The notes under the pieces: model-generated | The model's input: only the letters and a program-made list of their open reading frames with translations | Database searches by the model: none | Told to the model about the DNA's origin: nothing | In this document: one piece after another, positions 40,307-49,312 of the stretch | Layout of the letters: the number at the start of each line of letters is the position of its first letter | How positions within the stretch are numbered: the first letter of the stretch is position 1 | Program-made: the position numbers and the translations under genes | From: Bradyrhizobium sp. 21 | Lineage (GTDB): Bacteria > Pseudomonadota > Alphaproteobacteria > Rhizobiales > Xanthobacteraceae | NCBI RefSeq assembly: GCF_023073335.1 | Contig: NZ_JADPJG010000003.1 | Coordinates: forward strand, 347,789 to 411,788 | Reading direction: 5' to 3' | Length of the DNA: 64,000 nucleotides

Positions 40307-41683
40307 ATGGCTGCGCAATCCGCTGCCGGCGACCTGGATCGGAACGATATCCAGGGGATGGCGATGCGGCCGTATCGCTTCCCGTTTGCGCATTATCATC
40401 TGCTGAACGTGAGCGACCCGGTGAAAGCCCGGCGATGGTTCAGTGGTGTCGCCGGGCGATGCACCAGTGTGGCTGGTCTGGACGCACCGCCTTCGATGGC
40501 TTTCAACGTCGCCCTCTCGTGGCAAGGTTTGTCGGCGGCAGGTCTGCCAGAGGCCAGCTTGTCGAGCTTCCCACAGGAATTCCAGCAGGGAATGGCTGCG
40601 CGGGCCGATCGGCTCGGCGATGTTGGCGATAGCGCTCCGGCGCGGTGGGATGCACCGTTCAACGAGAGAGTGCACGCACTCGTCGTGGTGAGTGCGATGA
40701 CGATCGCGGATCGCGATACGGCTTCGACGGCATTGTTGTCTGATTTGCGCGATAACGGCTTGACTGCAGTTGGTGCCATCGATGCGAAATTACTGGCCGG
40801 GCCAGATGGCAGGCTCGTTCCGGTCGAGCACTTCGGCTATCGTGACGGAATTACGCAACCCGCCATCGAAGGCAGTGGGGAGCCCGCCTTGCCCGGCGCG
40901 GGCATTTCGGACGCAAATGGTTGGCGAGCCCTGAAGGCCGGCGAGTTCGTACTCGGGAGGCCCGATGAGACTGGTGCAGTCCCTGACTTGCCCACACCGG
41001 CAAGTTTCACCGGCAACGGCACCTTCGTGGTGTTGCGAAAGCTACATCAGCATGTCTGGGCCTTCCGCAGTTTTCTGCGAAGCTCCGCAACCGATGAGGC
41101 CGACGTCGCGCGCGTGGCGGCGAAGCTGATGGGACGCTGGCAAAGCGGCGCACCGCTGGCTCTGGCAGCAGAGCAGGACGACCCGATGCTCGCCAGAGAT
41201 CCAGTGCGAAATAACGAATTCACGTATTCCGACGACTTGCGGGGAACGAGCTGCCCGATCGGGGCACACGTGCGGCGCGTCAATCCGCGTTCGGGGCTGG
41301 CGGGCCCGAATGGTACATCCGTCCATCGGCATCGGCTGCTGCGCCAGGGTTTGCCCTACGGGTCGCGCCTGCCCGCAGATGCGACTGCTGATGACGGCGC
41401 CGAGCGCGGCGCCATCATGCTGCTGGTCAACGCCGACATCGCGCGTCAATTCGAGTTTGTTCAGAAGGTCTGGATCAATGATGGTGACTTCGCCGGACTG
41501 GAGAATGACAAGGATCCAATAATCGGCGGCAACGACGGGAGCGGGACGTTCACGATTCCGCGTGTCGGAGCGCCGCGGCGTCGATTACCCGGACTGCCGG
41601 CGTTCGTGAGTACACGCGGCGGAGAATACTTCTTCCTGCCGGGCATCGCAGCATTGCGATCCCTCGCAGACAGGGCCTCATGA
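40307..41683 (+). CDS. DyP-type haem peroxidase
   Basis: 458 residues. Distal-site motif GYRDGITQP (the GXXDG aspartate signature of DyPs) and the proximal-haem region CPIGAHVRRVNPR are present, with FEFVQKVWIND toward the C-terminus. No Tat or Sec leader, so it should be cytoplasmic or exported by another route; no encapsulin gene is near. DyPs oxidise dyes, lignin-like phenols or other substrates with H2O2. ATG at 40307 is used; a TTG at 40298 would overlap the previous stop by 4 bp. Confidence 0.88.
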   Translation: MAAQSAAGDLDRNDIQGMAMRPYRFPFAHYHLLNVSDPVKARRWFSGVAGRCTSVAGLDAPPSMAFNVALSWQGLSAAGLPEASLSSFPQEFQQGMAARADRLGDVGDSAPARWDAPFNERVHALVVVSAMTIADRDTASTALLSDLRDNGLTAVGAIDAKLLAGPDGRLVPVEHFGYRDGITQPAIEGSGEPALPGAGISDANGWRALKAGEFVLGRPDETGAVPDLPTPASFTGNGTFVVLRKLHQHVWAFRSFLRSSATDEADVARVAAKLMGRWQSGAPLALAAEQDDPMLARDPVRNNEFTYSDDLRGTSCPIGAHVRRVNPRSGLAGPNGTSVHRHRLLRQGLPYGSRLPADATADDGAERGAIMLLVNADIARQFEFVQKVWINDGDFAGLENDKDPIIGGNDGSGTFTIPRVGAPRRRLPGLPAFVSTRGGEYFFLPGIAALRSLADRAS

Positions 41684-41768
41684 TTGATTCAGGCTGAGTT
41701 CTCCAATGGCCTTCCAAGGAGAACGAAATGGCGTGGAAACCGAATCAATCGTCGCCGCGGTCGCGCGC

Positions 41769-43274
41769 CTACCCCTCCCCCTCGTCACTCGCCAGCACGC
41801 CCTTCACCGCCCTCGCCCAGCCTGCAAGCTTCCGCTCGCGTGTCGCCTGGCTCATGTTCGGCTTGAAGCGATGCTCCAACCGCCAGTTGTCGGCGAATTT
41901 CGTCGGCTCGGGATAGACGCCGGCCTGGAGGCCGGCGAGATAGGCGGCGCCGAGCGCGGTGGTCTCCTGAATCACGGGGCGATCGACGGGGGCATCGAGC
42001 AAGTCTGCGAGCCGCTGCATGGTCCAGTCGGATGCGGTCATGCCGCCGTCGACGCGGAGCACGACGCTGGCGGTTTCCGAGCTCGGCCAGTCCGCGCGCA
42101 TCGCGGCCCAGAGATCGAACGTCTGATAACAAACACTCTCCAGCGCGGCATGGGCGAGCTCGGCCGGCCCGGTGTTGCGAGTGAGGCCGAACAGCGCGCC
42201 GCGCACGCGCGGATTCCAGTAGGGCGCGCCCATGCCGACGAAGGCCGGCACCAGATAGACGCTCTGCATGGAATCGGACTGGTCGGCAAGAGGTCCGGTC
42301 TCGGCGGCGTGCTTGATGATGCCGAGGCCGTCGCGCAGCCATTGCACCGCCGAGCCCGCGACAAAGATCGAGCCTTCGAGCGCGTAGGTCCGCTTGCCGT
42401 CGAGCTGATAGGCGACGGTGGTGAGCAGCTTGTTCTTGGAGACGACGGGCGTGGTGCCGGTGTTGAGCAGGGCAAAACAGCCGGTGCCGTAGGTGGACTT
42501 CATCATGCCCGGGCGGAAGCAGGCCTGACCGATGGTCGCGGCCTGCTGGTCGCCGGCGATGCCGGAGATGGCGATCGCGCCGCCGAACAGGTCAGGCGTG
42601 CTCTCGCCGAAGCGCGCCGATGAATCCTTCACCTCGGGCAGCATCGAGCGCGGCACGCCGATGATCTCCAGCAACTCGTCGTCCCACTGGCCGGTGTGGA
42701 TGTTGAACAGCAGCGTGCGCGAGGCGTTGGTGGCGTCGGTGGCGTGTACCTTGCCGCCGGTGAGACGCCAGAGCAGATAGCAATCGACGGTGCCGAACAT
42801 CAATTCGCCGCGCGCGGCGCGGGCGCGCGCGCCGGGGACGTGATCGAGGATCCAGGCGATCTTGGTGCCGGAGAAATAGGGATCGATGATCAGCCCGGTC
42901 TTCTGCGAGATTACCGGCTCGCGGCCGTCGGCTTTCAGTCTGGCGCAGATGTCGGCGGTGCGGCGGTCCTGCCAGACGATGGCGCGGTGCACGGCCTGCC
43001 CGGTGGCGCGGTCCCACACCACGGTGGTCTCGCGCTGGTTGGTGATGCCGATCGCGGCGATGTCCTTTGCGGTGATGCCGGCCTGCTCGATCGCCTCGCG
43101 GCAAACCATCACGGTCGAGGTCCAGATGTCCTCGGGCTCGTGCTCGACCCAACCGGAGGCCGGAAAATGCTGCGGAAATTCCTGCTGTGCACGGGCGGCG
43201 ATCGAGATGTCGCTGCGAAACACGATGGCGCGCGAGGAGGTGGTGCCCTGGTCGATGGCGAGGACGAAAGACAT
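41769..43274 (-). CDS. glpK: Glycerol kinase
   Basis: 501 residues, FGGY kinase. [12 protein letters not shown] at the N-terminus binds phosphate; [30 protein letters not shown] and the [16 protein letters not shown] stretch are typical of GlpK. It phosphorylates glycerol to glycerol-3-phosphate. Convergent with the peroxidase gene (85 bp gap) and divergent from the MBOAT gene. No glpF or glpD neighbour is present. Confidence 0.96.
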   Translation of the reverse strand: MSFVLAIDQGTTSSRAIVFRSDISIAARAQQEFPQHFPASGWVEHEPEDIWTSTVMVCREAIEQAGITAKDIAAIGITNQRETTVVWDRATGQAVHRAIVWQDRRTADICARLKADGREPVISQKTGLIIDPYFSGTKIAWILDHVPGARARAARGELMFGTVDCYLLWRLTGGKVHATDATNASRTLLFNIHTGQWDDELLEIIGVPRSMLPEVKDSSARFGESTPDLFGGAIAISGIAGDQQAATIGQACFRPGMMKSTYGTGCFALLNTGTTPVVSKNKLLTTVAYQLDGKRTYALEGSIFVAGSAVQWLRDGLGIIKHAAETGPLADQSDSMQSVYLVPAFVGMGAPYWNPRVRGALFGLTRNTGPAELAHAALESVCYQTFDLWAAMRADWPSSETASVVLRVDGGMTASDWTMQRLADLLDAPVDRPVIQETTALGAAYLAGLQAGVYPEPTKFADNWRLEHRFKPNMSQATRERKLAGWARAVKGVLASDEGEG

Positions 43275-43446
43275 GGCGGATTACCTTGGCGGTTTCCTGA
43301 CAGGGTCGTTGTGTTGCGCCAAAGGGAGCGGATTGGAGGCGGAAGGTCAAGCCCGCCGCGGTCATCGGGGCGAGCGACAACGCATATGGAAGGACTAGGA
43401 CGGAGACTACGAAAATGCTACACGCTGGGCGTTCAGATGGGGCGGC

Positions 43447-44805
43447 ATGACTTTCACTTCCTTTCAGTTCGGCGTCTTCGTCGCGATCGTGTTTGGCATC
43501 TATTACCTGCCGCCACTGCGCAGTTTCCAGGTCCCGCTGCTCGTCCTCGCAAGCGTGTTCTTCTACGGCTTCGGCCAGCCCTGGTTGCTGCCGCTGCTGC
43601 TCGTCGCGGTGCTGGGCACCTATCTCTGCCGGGTGCTTGCGTTCGAGAACCGAACCGTCTGGATGCCGGCCGGCATCGTCTTCAACCTCGGCCTGCTGGC
43701 GTTCTTCAAGTACAAGTTCCTGTTCGTTGACCCTGCCGCGGCCGATCTGACCGGCGTCGCGCCGATCGACGTCCTGCTGCGGCTGCCGCTGCCGATCGGA
43801 ATCTCGTTCTTCGTGTTCCACAACATCAGCCTGCTGGTCGACCTGACGCGCGAGAAACGCGCCGTGCGCCTGCGCGAGGTGTTCCTCTACATCATCTTCT
43901 TTCCGCAGCTGGTGTCCGGCCCAATTACGCGTGCGGCCCAGTTCATGCCGCAGATCGTTCCCAAGCGGATCGGTGACGTCGCCTTCGTCGAGGCCGCGAA
44001 GTGGATCCTCGTCGGCTATTTCTTCAAGCTGTATGTGGCGAACAATCTCAACGAGATGACGTCCTATATGGACTTCCCGCTCTACGAGACCCTGCGCACG
44101 CAGGATCGTTGGCTGCTGGTGTTCCTCTACAGCTACCAGATCTACGCCGACTTCTTCGGCTACTCGGCGATTGCGCTCGGCCTCGGCCTGCTGTTCGGCT
44201 ATCGCCTGCCCGTGAACTTCAACCTGCCCTACATCTCGGTTTCGTTCTCCGAGTTCTGGACGCGCTGGCACATATCGTTGTCGAGCTGGCTCAGGACCTA
44301 TCTCTACATTCCCCTCGGCGGCAACCGTCATGGACCGGCACGAACCGGTCTCAACATGATGATCGTGATGACGCTTGGCGGACTCTGGCATGGTGCAAGC
44401 CTGAGCTACGCCCTGTGGGGCATGGCACACGGGGTTCTGCTGGTGATCGAACGACCGTTCCTGAAACTCATGGGGGACGGACGCCCTGCGGTGCGGGTGA
44501 TCCGGATGGGCATTGTGTTCTTCTGCGTCACGATACTCTGGATCTTCTTCAAGCTGCCGAACTTCGACCACGCGCTCAGCTACCTCAAGGGCATGTTCGT
44601 GGCAACGGACGCGCCCAATCCGCCAAAACTGTTCACCAATCTCGCCCTGCTCTACGCCTTGCCTGTCATCATCCAGCATGTCGGCATCGGTGCGCTCGTC
44701 GAGGGCCGGTTGCGGCGATGGGAGCCGTATCTCTATGGCGCGCTCGCGGCGCTCGCTTGTCTCGAGGCGGGGCCCGACAGCACTTTCATCTACTTCCAGT
44801 TCTGA
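43447..44805 (+). CDS. MBOAT family O-acyltransferase (AlgI/DltB type)
   Basis: 452 residues with about ten membrane helices. The AlgI-like start MTFTSFQFGVFVAIVFGIYYLPP, the FPQLVSGPITRAAQFMPQ motif, and WTRWHISLSSWLRTYLYIPLGGNR are family hallmarks. The catalytic His lies in GGLWHGASLSYALWG. Such proteins move acyl groups across the inner membrane for O-acetylation of exported polysaccharides or similar. The following SGNH-like gene starts 1 bp after its stop, forming a two-gene unit. Confidence 0.92.
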   Translation: MTFTSFQFGVFVAIVFGIYYLPPLRSFQVPLLVLASVFFYGFGQPWLLPLLLVAVLGTYLCRVLAFENRTVWMPAGIVFNLGLLAFFKYKFLFVDPAAADLTGVAPIDVLLRLPLPIGISFFVFHNISLLVDLTREKRAVRLREVFLYIIFFPQLVSGPITRAAQFMPQIVPKRIGDVAFVEAAKWILVGYFFKLYVANNLNEMTSYMDFPLYETLRTQDRWLLVFLYSYQIYADFFGYSAIALGLGLLFGYRLPVNFNLPYISVSFSEFWTRWHISLSSWLRTYLYIPLGGNRHGPARTGLNMMIVMTLGGLWHGASLSYALWGMAHGVLLVIERPFLKLMGDGRPAVRVIRMGIVFFCVTILWIFFKLPNFDHALSYLKGMFVATDAPNPPKLFTNLALLYALPVIIQHVGIGALVEGRLRRWEPYLYGALAALACLEAGPDSTFIYFQF

Positions 44806-44806
44806 C

Positions 44807-45700
44807 ATGCAGCAGGAATCGACGGTTTCATGGCTGGTCAAATGCGCGGTGGTTGCCGCCGCGCTGCTGCTTGCCTGCGGCCTCGCCACGGCGCGCTTCG
44901 GCTCTGCCCTGCAGCAGCCGGCGGTCACCTCCCGCGGCGGCAGCCTCATCAGCCTCAATAGCTACGTGCGGGATCCCACGCCTGATATCGTGGTGGTCGG
45001 CAGCTCGATCGCCTGGCGCCTCAAGGAGGAGTATTTCTCACCTCCGCGCGTCCGCAATCTCTCACTGGCCGGCGGCTCGCCGTTGACAGGTCTCGAGATC
45101 GTCGCGAACCGGCCGAACTCGCCGAAGATTGTGCTGATCGAAACGAATGTTCTGAGCCGCGAGCCGGACAGCGCGCTGATCGAGAGATTCTCCGGCGGCG
45201 CACGCACGGAAGCGTTGTTCTTGCGCCCGGTGCGAACCGCCATCGCGGGCTATGAAACATGGAAGCACGGTACGCCCAATCCCGCCCGGGCGCAGGTCGA
45301 GCGGGATCGCCTCCTCCGCCAGCCGCCGAGTACGTTCGACAACAAGGTCTATCTCGACCGTGCGCTGGAGCAGATGAACGAAGGCGACTCGACCGTGCCG
45401 GCTCGCGCCAATGTGGTCCGCATCAGGCAGCTCATCGACGAGCTGCAGCGGCGCGGCACCCGCGCGTTTCTGGTCCACGTTCCGTTTGCGCCGGAGATAG
45501 AAGGCTCCCGCATGGTCCGGATGACCAACGAGATCGTCAACGAAGCCTTCCCGGATCGCGGGCTTTGGCTCCCGATCAATCCGCCGCGAAGCGAGCTGCG
45601 CTGGGACGACGGCGTGCATCTCGACGAACGTTCGGCCCTGATCGTCGCACGCGCCATCGAACGCTCCTTGGCCGAGCGGGACAGCGCGCGCCGCCCGTAG
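44807..45700 (+). CDS. Membrane-anchored SGNH-like partner of the MBOAT protein
   Basis: 297 residues. An N-terminal helix (WLVKCAVVAAALLLACGLA) places the rest in the periplasm. The nucleophile block resembles SGNH/AlgX-type enzymes (DIVVVGSSIAWRL, Ser near residue 66) and the C-terminus has the D-x-x-H-like DGVHLDERSA. In AlgI-AlgJ/X, PatA-PatB and DltB-DltD systems such a protein makes the final acyl transfer. The target polymer is not indicated by neighbours. The gene starts 1 bp after the MBOAT stop. Confidence 0.75.
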   Translation: MQQESTVSWLVKCAVVAAALLLACGLATARFGSALQQPAVTSRGGSLISLNSYVRDPTPDIVVVGSSIAWRLKEEYFSPPRVRNLSLAGGSPLTGLEIVANRPNSPKIVLIETNVLSREPDSALIERFSGGARTEALFLRPVRTAIAGYETWKHGTPNPARAQVERDRLLRQPPSTFDNKVYLDRALEQMNEGDSTVPARANVVRIRQLIDELQRRGTRAFLVHVPFAPEIEGSRMVRMTNEIVNEAFPDRGLWLPINPPRSELRWDDGVHLDERSALIVARAIERSLAERDSARRP

Positions 45701-45714
45701 CGGAGGAGCGGCGA

Positions 45715-46488
45715 CTACGGCGCCGCGGTGGTCACGCCGCCATCGATGACGATGGTCTGGCCCGTCATGAAGCTCGAGGCGTCCGAGGCGAGGTAGGCCA
45801 CGGCGCCGGCGATTTCGTCGGGTTCGCCGATGCGGCGGAGCGGCGTGGTGGCGGTGCGGCGCTTGAGATTGGCTTCGTCTTCCCACAGCGCGCGGGCGAA
45901 ATCGGTCTTGACGAGGCCGGGCGCGATGCAGTTGACGCGGACGCCTTTCGGGCCCCATTCGCCGGCGAGCGAACGACACAGCGCGAAGTCGGCGGCTTTC
46001 GAAATGCCGTAGGCGCCGATCACGGTCGAGCCGCGCAGGCCGCCGATCGAGGAGATGATGACGACGGAGCCGTTACCGCGCGCGGCCATCTGCGGGATCG
46101 CGAGCGCGGAGAGCCAGATGTTGCTCTTGACGTTGCTGCCCATGATCTTGTCGAAGGCCTCGTCGGTGATGTCGAGCAGCGGGCCGTAATACGGGTTCAC
46201 CGCCGCGTTGCAGACGAGGATGTCGATCTTGCCATAGTGCCTGGTGGCGCCCGAGATCAGCGCCTCGACCTCATCCTTGCGCGCGATATTGCAGGGGATG
46301 ACGGTGGCCTCGCCGCCGGCCGCATTGATGCCGTCGGCGACCTCCTTGCATGCGTCAGCCTTGCGGGAGGAGACCACGACTTTCGCGCCGAGCTTGGCGA
46401 GCAACTCCGCGGAGGAGCGGCCGATGCCGCGGCTGGAGCCGGTGACCACGGCGACCTTGCCGGTGAGATCGAACGGGGTGTTTTTCAT
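45715..46488 (-). CDS. SDR-family oxidoreductase, last gene of pim-like operon
   Basis: 257 residues. Classical SDR with the NAD(P) motif TGSSRGIG (about residues 17-24), NAAVNP, and the catalytic tetrad in SSIGG and YGISK. Strong FabG/3-hydroxyacyl resemblance. It occupies the position of pimE in the R. palustris pimFABCDE order. I leave the symbol empty because the exact class of PimE was not verified. It may reduce or oxidise a 3-hydroxyacyl-CoA intermediate. Confidence 0.88.
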   Translation of the reverse strand: MKNTPFDLTGKVAVVTGSSRGIGRSSAELLAKLGAKVVVSSRKADACKEVADGINAAGGEATVIPCNIARKDEVEALISGATRHYGKIDILVCNAAVNPYYGPLLDITDEAFDKIMGSNVKSNIWLSALAIPQMAARGNGSVVIISSIGGLRGSTVIGAYGISKAADFALCRSLAGEWGPKGVRVNCIAPGLVKTDFARALWEDEANLKRRTATTPLRRIGEPDEIAGAVAYLASDASSFMTGQTIVIDGGVTTAAP

Positions 46489-46520
46489 TGATGTTGCCTC
46501 GCCGCGTCCACTTGTTCGGT

Positions 46521-46623
46521 GTCATCGCCCGGCTTTGACCGGGCGATCCAGTATTCCAGAGACGGCGCGGCTGGAATCGAGGGGCTGCGGCGTACTGGAT
46601 CCCCCGCTTTCGCGGGGGATGAC
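46521..46623. repeat. Palindromic intergenic element between SDR and PimD-like genes
   Basis: GTCATCGCCC at the left and GGGGGATGAC at the right form the outer arms. Two inner hairpins are present: CGCCCGG-CTTTGA-CCGGGCG-like at 46526-46545 and ATCCCCCGC-TTTC-GCGGGGGAT at 46599-46620. It fills most of the 148-bp gap. No coding potential. Confidence 0.75.
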
Positions 46624-46636
46624 AGTCATGGTGTGG

Positions 46637-47779
46637 TCAGACCAACCCGCCACCATCCGCCACGCGGCGCAGGTGGTAGTCGGTGTCGCCGAACGAGTTC
46701 TCGATCATGGTGAGGCGCTTGAAATAGTGGCCGATCTTCGCCTCCATGGTCATGCCGATGCCGCCGTGGAGCTGGATCGCCTGCTGTCCGACAAACTTCA
46801 GCGACTTGCCGATCTGCACCTTGGCTGCGGCGATCGCGTTGCTTCGCTCCTTGGCGTCCTCGAAATCGCCCGCCATGGTCGCGAACATCGACATCGACCT
46901 CGCCTGCTCGGCGGCGACGAACATGTCGGACGCTCGGTGCTGGAGGCTCTGGAATGAGCCGATCGCGACACCGAATTGTTTTCGCGTCTTGAGGTACTCG
47001 ACGGTGGTCTTGAGCGATTCGTCCATCAACCCGACCGCTTCGGCGCAGAGTGCGATGCGAGCCTCGTCCACCACACGCTCGATCAGCGCGAGCGAGTCGT
47101 CGGGATTGCCGAGCGCGGCATCGGCACCGACCTCGACGCCGGTGAAGGTGATGTCGGCAGCGTGCAGGCCGTCCTGGGTCGGGTACGACTTCTTGGTGAC
47201 GCCCTTGGCGTCGGTCGGCACCAGGAACACGCCGATGCCGCTCTTGTCGCGGCGGTCGCCCTTGGTGCGCGCGGTGACGATCAATGTGTCGGCGTTCTCG
47301 CCGTTGAGCACGACGAATTTTTCGCCGTCGATGACCCAGCCGTCGCCCTTCTTCTTCGCCGTCGTGGTGACGTCGAACAGATCGTAGCGCGAATTCTTCT
47401 CGAGCTGGGCAAACGCCAGCGTCTTGCTGCCGTCGACGATGCCGGGCACATGCGCGGCCTTCTGCGCATCGGAGCCCGCATGGCGCAGGAAGCCGCCGCC
47501 GATCACGACGGTTGCGAGATAAGGTTCGAGCACCAGCGCCTTGCCGAGCGCTTCCATCACGATCATGGTCTCGACGCCGCCGCCGCCGAAGCCGCCATCG
47601 GCCTCTGCGAAGGGCAGACCGAGCAGGCCCTGCTCGGCGAGCTTGCCCCAGACGGCTTTGCTCCAGCCGCCCTTCTCCTTCATGTAGGTCTTGCGGCGCT
47701 CGAAATCGTAGGAATCGGTCAGCAGGCCGTCGATGCTGTCCTTGAGAAGCCGCTGCTCCTCGTTCAGATCAAAATCCAT
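46637..47779 (-). CDS. pimD: Acyl-CoA dehydrogenase, PimD-like small subunit
   Basis: 380 residues, FAD-dependent acyl-CoA dehydrogenase fold. DFDLNEEQRLLKDSIDGLL at the N-terminus, the middle WVIDGEKFVVLNGENADTLIVTAR, and the C-terminal QLHGGIGMTMEAKIGHYFKRL are typical. In R. palustris PimC and PimD are proposed as the large and small subunits of pimeloyl-CoA dehydrogenase; position and size agree. A GGAGAG site precedes the ATG at 47779. Confidence 0.87.
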   Translation of the reverse strand: MDFDLNEEQRLLKDSIDGLLTDSYDFERRKTYMKEKGGWSKAVWGKLAEQGLLGLPFAEADGGFGGGGVETMIVMEALGKALVLEPYLATVVIGGGFLRHAGSDAQKAAHVPGIVDGSKTLAFAQLEKNSRYDLFDVTTTAKKKGDGWVIDGEKFVVLNGENADTLIVTARTKGDRRDKSGIGVFLVPTDAKGVTKKSYPTQDGLHAADITFTGVEVGADAALGNPDDSLALIERVVDEARIALCAEAVGLMDESLKTTVEYLKTRKQFGVAIGSFQSLQHRASDMFVAAEQARSMSMFATMAGDFEDAKERSNAIAAAKVQIGKSLKFVGQQAIQLHGGIGMTMEAKIGHYFKRLTMIENSFGDTDYHLRRVADGGGLV

Positions 47780-47830
47780 GGTTCTCTCCAAATCGGCGGG
47801 AATTGCCCTGCCGTCGCCTCATCCTCAAAC

Positions 47831-47946
47831 GTCGTCCCCGCCTTGTGCGCAATTGCGCACCGGGGCGGGGATCCAGTAAACGCAGCCACCCATCGTACTC
47901 ACGACCGCCGCGGCGTACTGGGTCCCCCGCTTTCGCGGAGGACGAC
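47831..47946. repeat. Palindromic intergenic element between PimD- and PimC-like genes
   Basis: Outer arms GTCGTCC (47831) and GGACGAC (ending 47946). Inside lies GTGCGCAATTGCGCAC (47845-47860), a perfect 16-bp palindrome, within a larger CCCCGCC...GGCGGGG stem. The right half carries CCCCCGCTTTCGCGGAGG, as in the element at 46521. Confidence 0.75.
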
Positions 47947-47960
47947 ACCGTCATTGTTGA

Positions 47961-49151
47961 TCAAAGTCCCAGCACCGCCTTGGCGATGATGTTGCGCTGG
48001 ATCTCGTTGGACCCGCCGTAGATCGAGACCTTGCGGTTGTTGAAATAACTCGGCGCGATCTGGGCGGTCCAGTCCATGGCTTCGTTGGAGCCGTCGTCGC
48101 CGTGCACATCGTAGGGCGCGGCGAACGGGCCGATCACTTCCATCAAAAGCTCGGTCGTGGTCTGCTGGATATCGGAGCCCTTGATCTTCAGCACCGAGGA
48201 GGCCGGATTGGGCTTGCCCTTGCCGTGCTTGCCTTCGTCGGCGACGACGCGCAATTGCGTCAGCTCGAGCGCCTTCAGCTCGATCTCGCAGGCCGCGAGC
48301 TTGTCGCGGAAGGCGGCGTCCTGGATGATCGGCTTGCCCGCGGATTCGACCTTGGAGGCGAGATCGCGGATGCGGCGCAGTCGCTCCTTGGAGACGCCGA
48401 CACGGGCGATGCCGGTGCGCTCATTGCCGAGCAGGAATTTTGCGTAGTCCCAGCCCTTGTTCTCCTCGCCGATCAGGTTCTCGATGGGGACCTCGACGTC
48501 ATCGAAGAACACTTCGTTGACCTCGATCCCGCCGTCGATGGTCTGGATCGGACGCACGGTGACGCCCTTCGACTTCATGCTGAAGACGATGAAGGAGATG
48601 CCCATCTGCTTCTTGGCATTGTTGTCGGTGCGGCAGAGGCAGAAGATCATGTCGGCGTGCTGGGCCAGCGTGGTCCAGGTCTTCTGGCCGTTGATGATCC
48701 ATTTGTCGCCCTTGCGCTCAGCCTTGGTCTTGAGCGAAGCGAGGTCGGAGCCGGAACCGGGCTCCGAAAAACCCTGACACCACCAATCGTCGACATTGGC
48801 GATGCGCGGCAGATATTGCTTCTTCTGCTCCTCGTTGCCGAAGGTGTAGATGACGGGGCCGACCATGCTGACGCCGAAGGCGAGCGGCTGCGGCGCCGGA
48901 TAGGACTGCAGCTCCTCGTTGAAGATGTAGTGCTGCACGGAGGTCCAGCCGGTGCCGCCATATTGCTTCGGCCAATGGCTGACGCCCCAACCCTTCTTGT
49001 TGAGGATGCGCCACCACGTCACCATCTCGTCCTTCGAGAGGTGGCGGCCCTCGACCAGCTTGCGCCGCGTATCTGGCGGCACGTTGTCGCGGAAGAATGA
49101 CCGCACTTCCTCGCGAAACGCCTGCTCTTCCTTCGTGAATGCAAGATCCAT
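47961..49151 (-). CDS. pimC: Acyl-CoA dehydrogenase, PimC-like large subunit
   Basis: 396 residues. FTKEEQAFREEVRSFFRDN, WCQGFSEPGSGSDLASLKTKA (substrate/FAD motif), WIINGQKTWTTLAQHADMIFCL and the terminal IYGGSNEIQRNIIAKAVLGL define an acyl-CoA dehydrogenase. It introduces the trans-2 double bond with FAD, passing electrons to ETF. It sits third from the end of the operon. The ATG at 49151 follows AGGAGGATCC; the longer upstream frame runs through the repeat and is not protein-like. Confidence 0.88.
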   Translation of the reverse strand: MDLAFTKEEQAFREEVRSFFRDNVPPDTRRKLVEGRHLSKDEMVTWWRILNKKGWGVSHWPKQYGGTGWTSVQHYIFNEELQSYPAPQPLAFGVSMVGPVIYTFGNEEQKKQYLPRIANVDDWWCQGFSEPGSGSDLASLKTKAERKGDKWIINGQKTWTTLAQHADMIFCLCRTDNNAKKQMGISFIVFSMKSKGVTVRPIQTIDGGIEVNEVFFDDVEVPIENLIGEENKGWDYAKFLLGNERTGIARVGVSKERLRRIRDLASKVESAGKPIIQDAAFRDKLAACEIELKALELTQLRVVADEGKHGKGKPNPASSVLKIKGSDIQQTTTELLMEVIGPFAAPYDVHGDDGSNEAMDWTAQIAPSYFNNRKVSIYGGSNEIQRNIIAKAVLGL

Positions 49152-49170
49152 CGGATCCTCCTGTTTCCTC

Positions 49171-49306
49171 GTCGTCCTGGCGAAGGCCAGGACCCATTTC
49201 CACCGGCCTTCGTTTTGCGAAGGCAATTGCCATCTGCGCCCCAAACTCCGGTTGCGGAGTATGGGTCCCGGCTTTCGTGCGCAATTGCGCACTAGGCCAA
49301 GACGAC
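49171..49306. repeat. Palindromic intergenic element between PimC- and thiolase genes
   Basis: Outer arms GTCGTCCTGGC (49171) and GCCAAGACGAC (ending 49306, one mismatch). It carries an exact second copy of GTGCGCAATTGCGCAC at 49277-49292, and GACCCAT / ATGGGTC as an inner stem. It fills nearly the whole gap between the two genes. Confidence 0.75.
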
Positions 49307-49312
49307 AGTGAG

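Noticed and set aside
40298..41683. Encapsulin-loaded DyP
   Set aside because: No encapsulin gene lies near and no clear cargo-loading peptide was recognised at the C-terminus.
41728..41916. Possible 62-codon gene with an AAGGAGAAC site, antisense to the end of glpK
   Set aside because: The start signal is good but the product is low-complexity Ser/Pro/Arg sequence antisense to a certain gene; most likely chance or the stump of a lost gene.
47780..47960. Regulatory RNA gene in the gap between the two acyl-CoA dehydrogenase genes
   Set aside because: The strong secondary structure is explained by a palindromic repeat; no promoter or terminator pattern of an independent RNA is seen.
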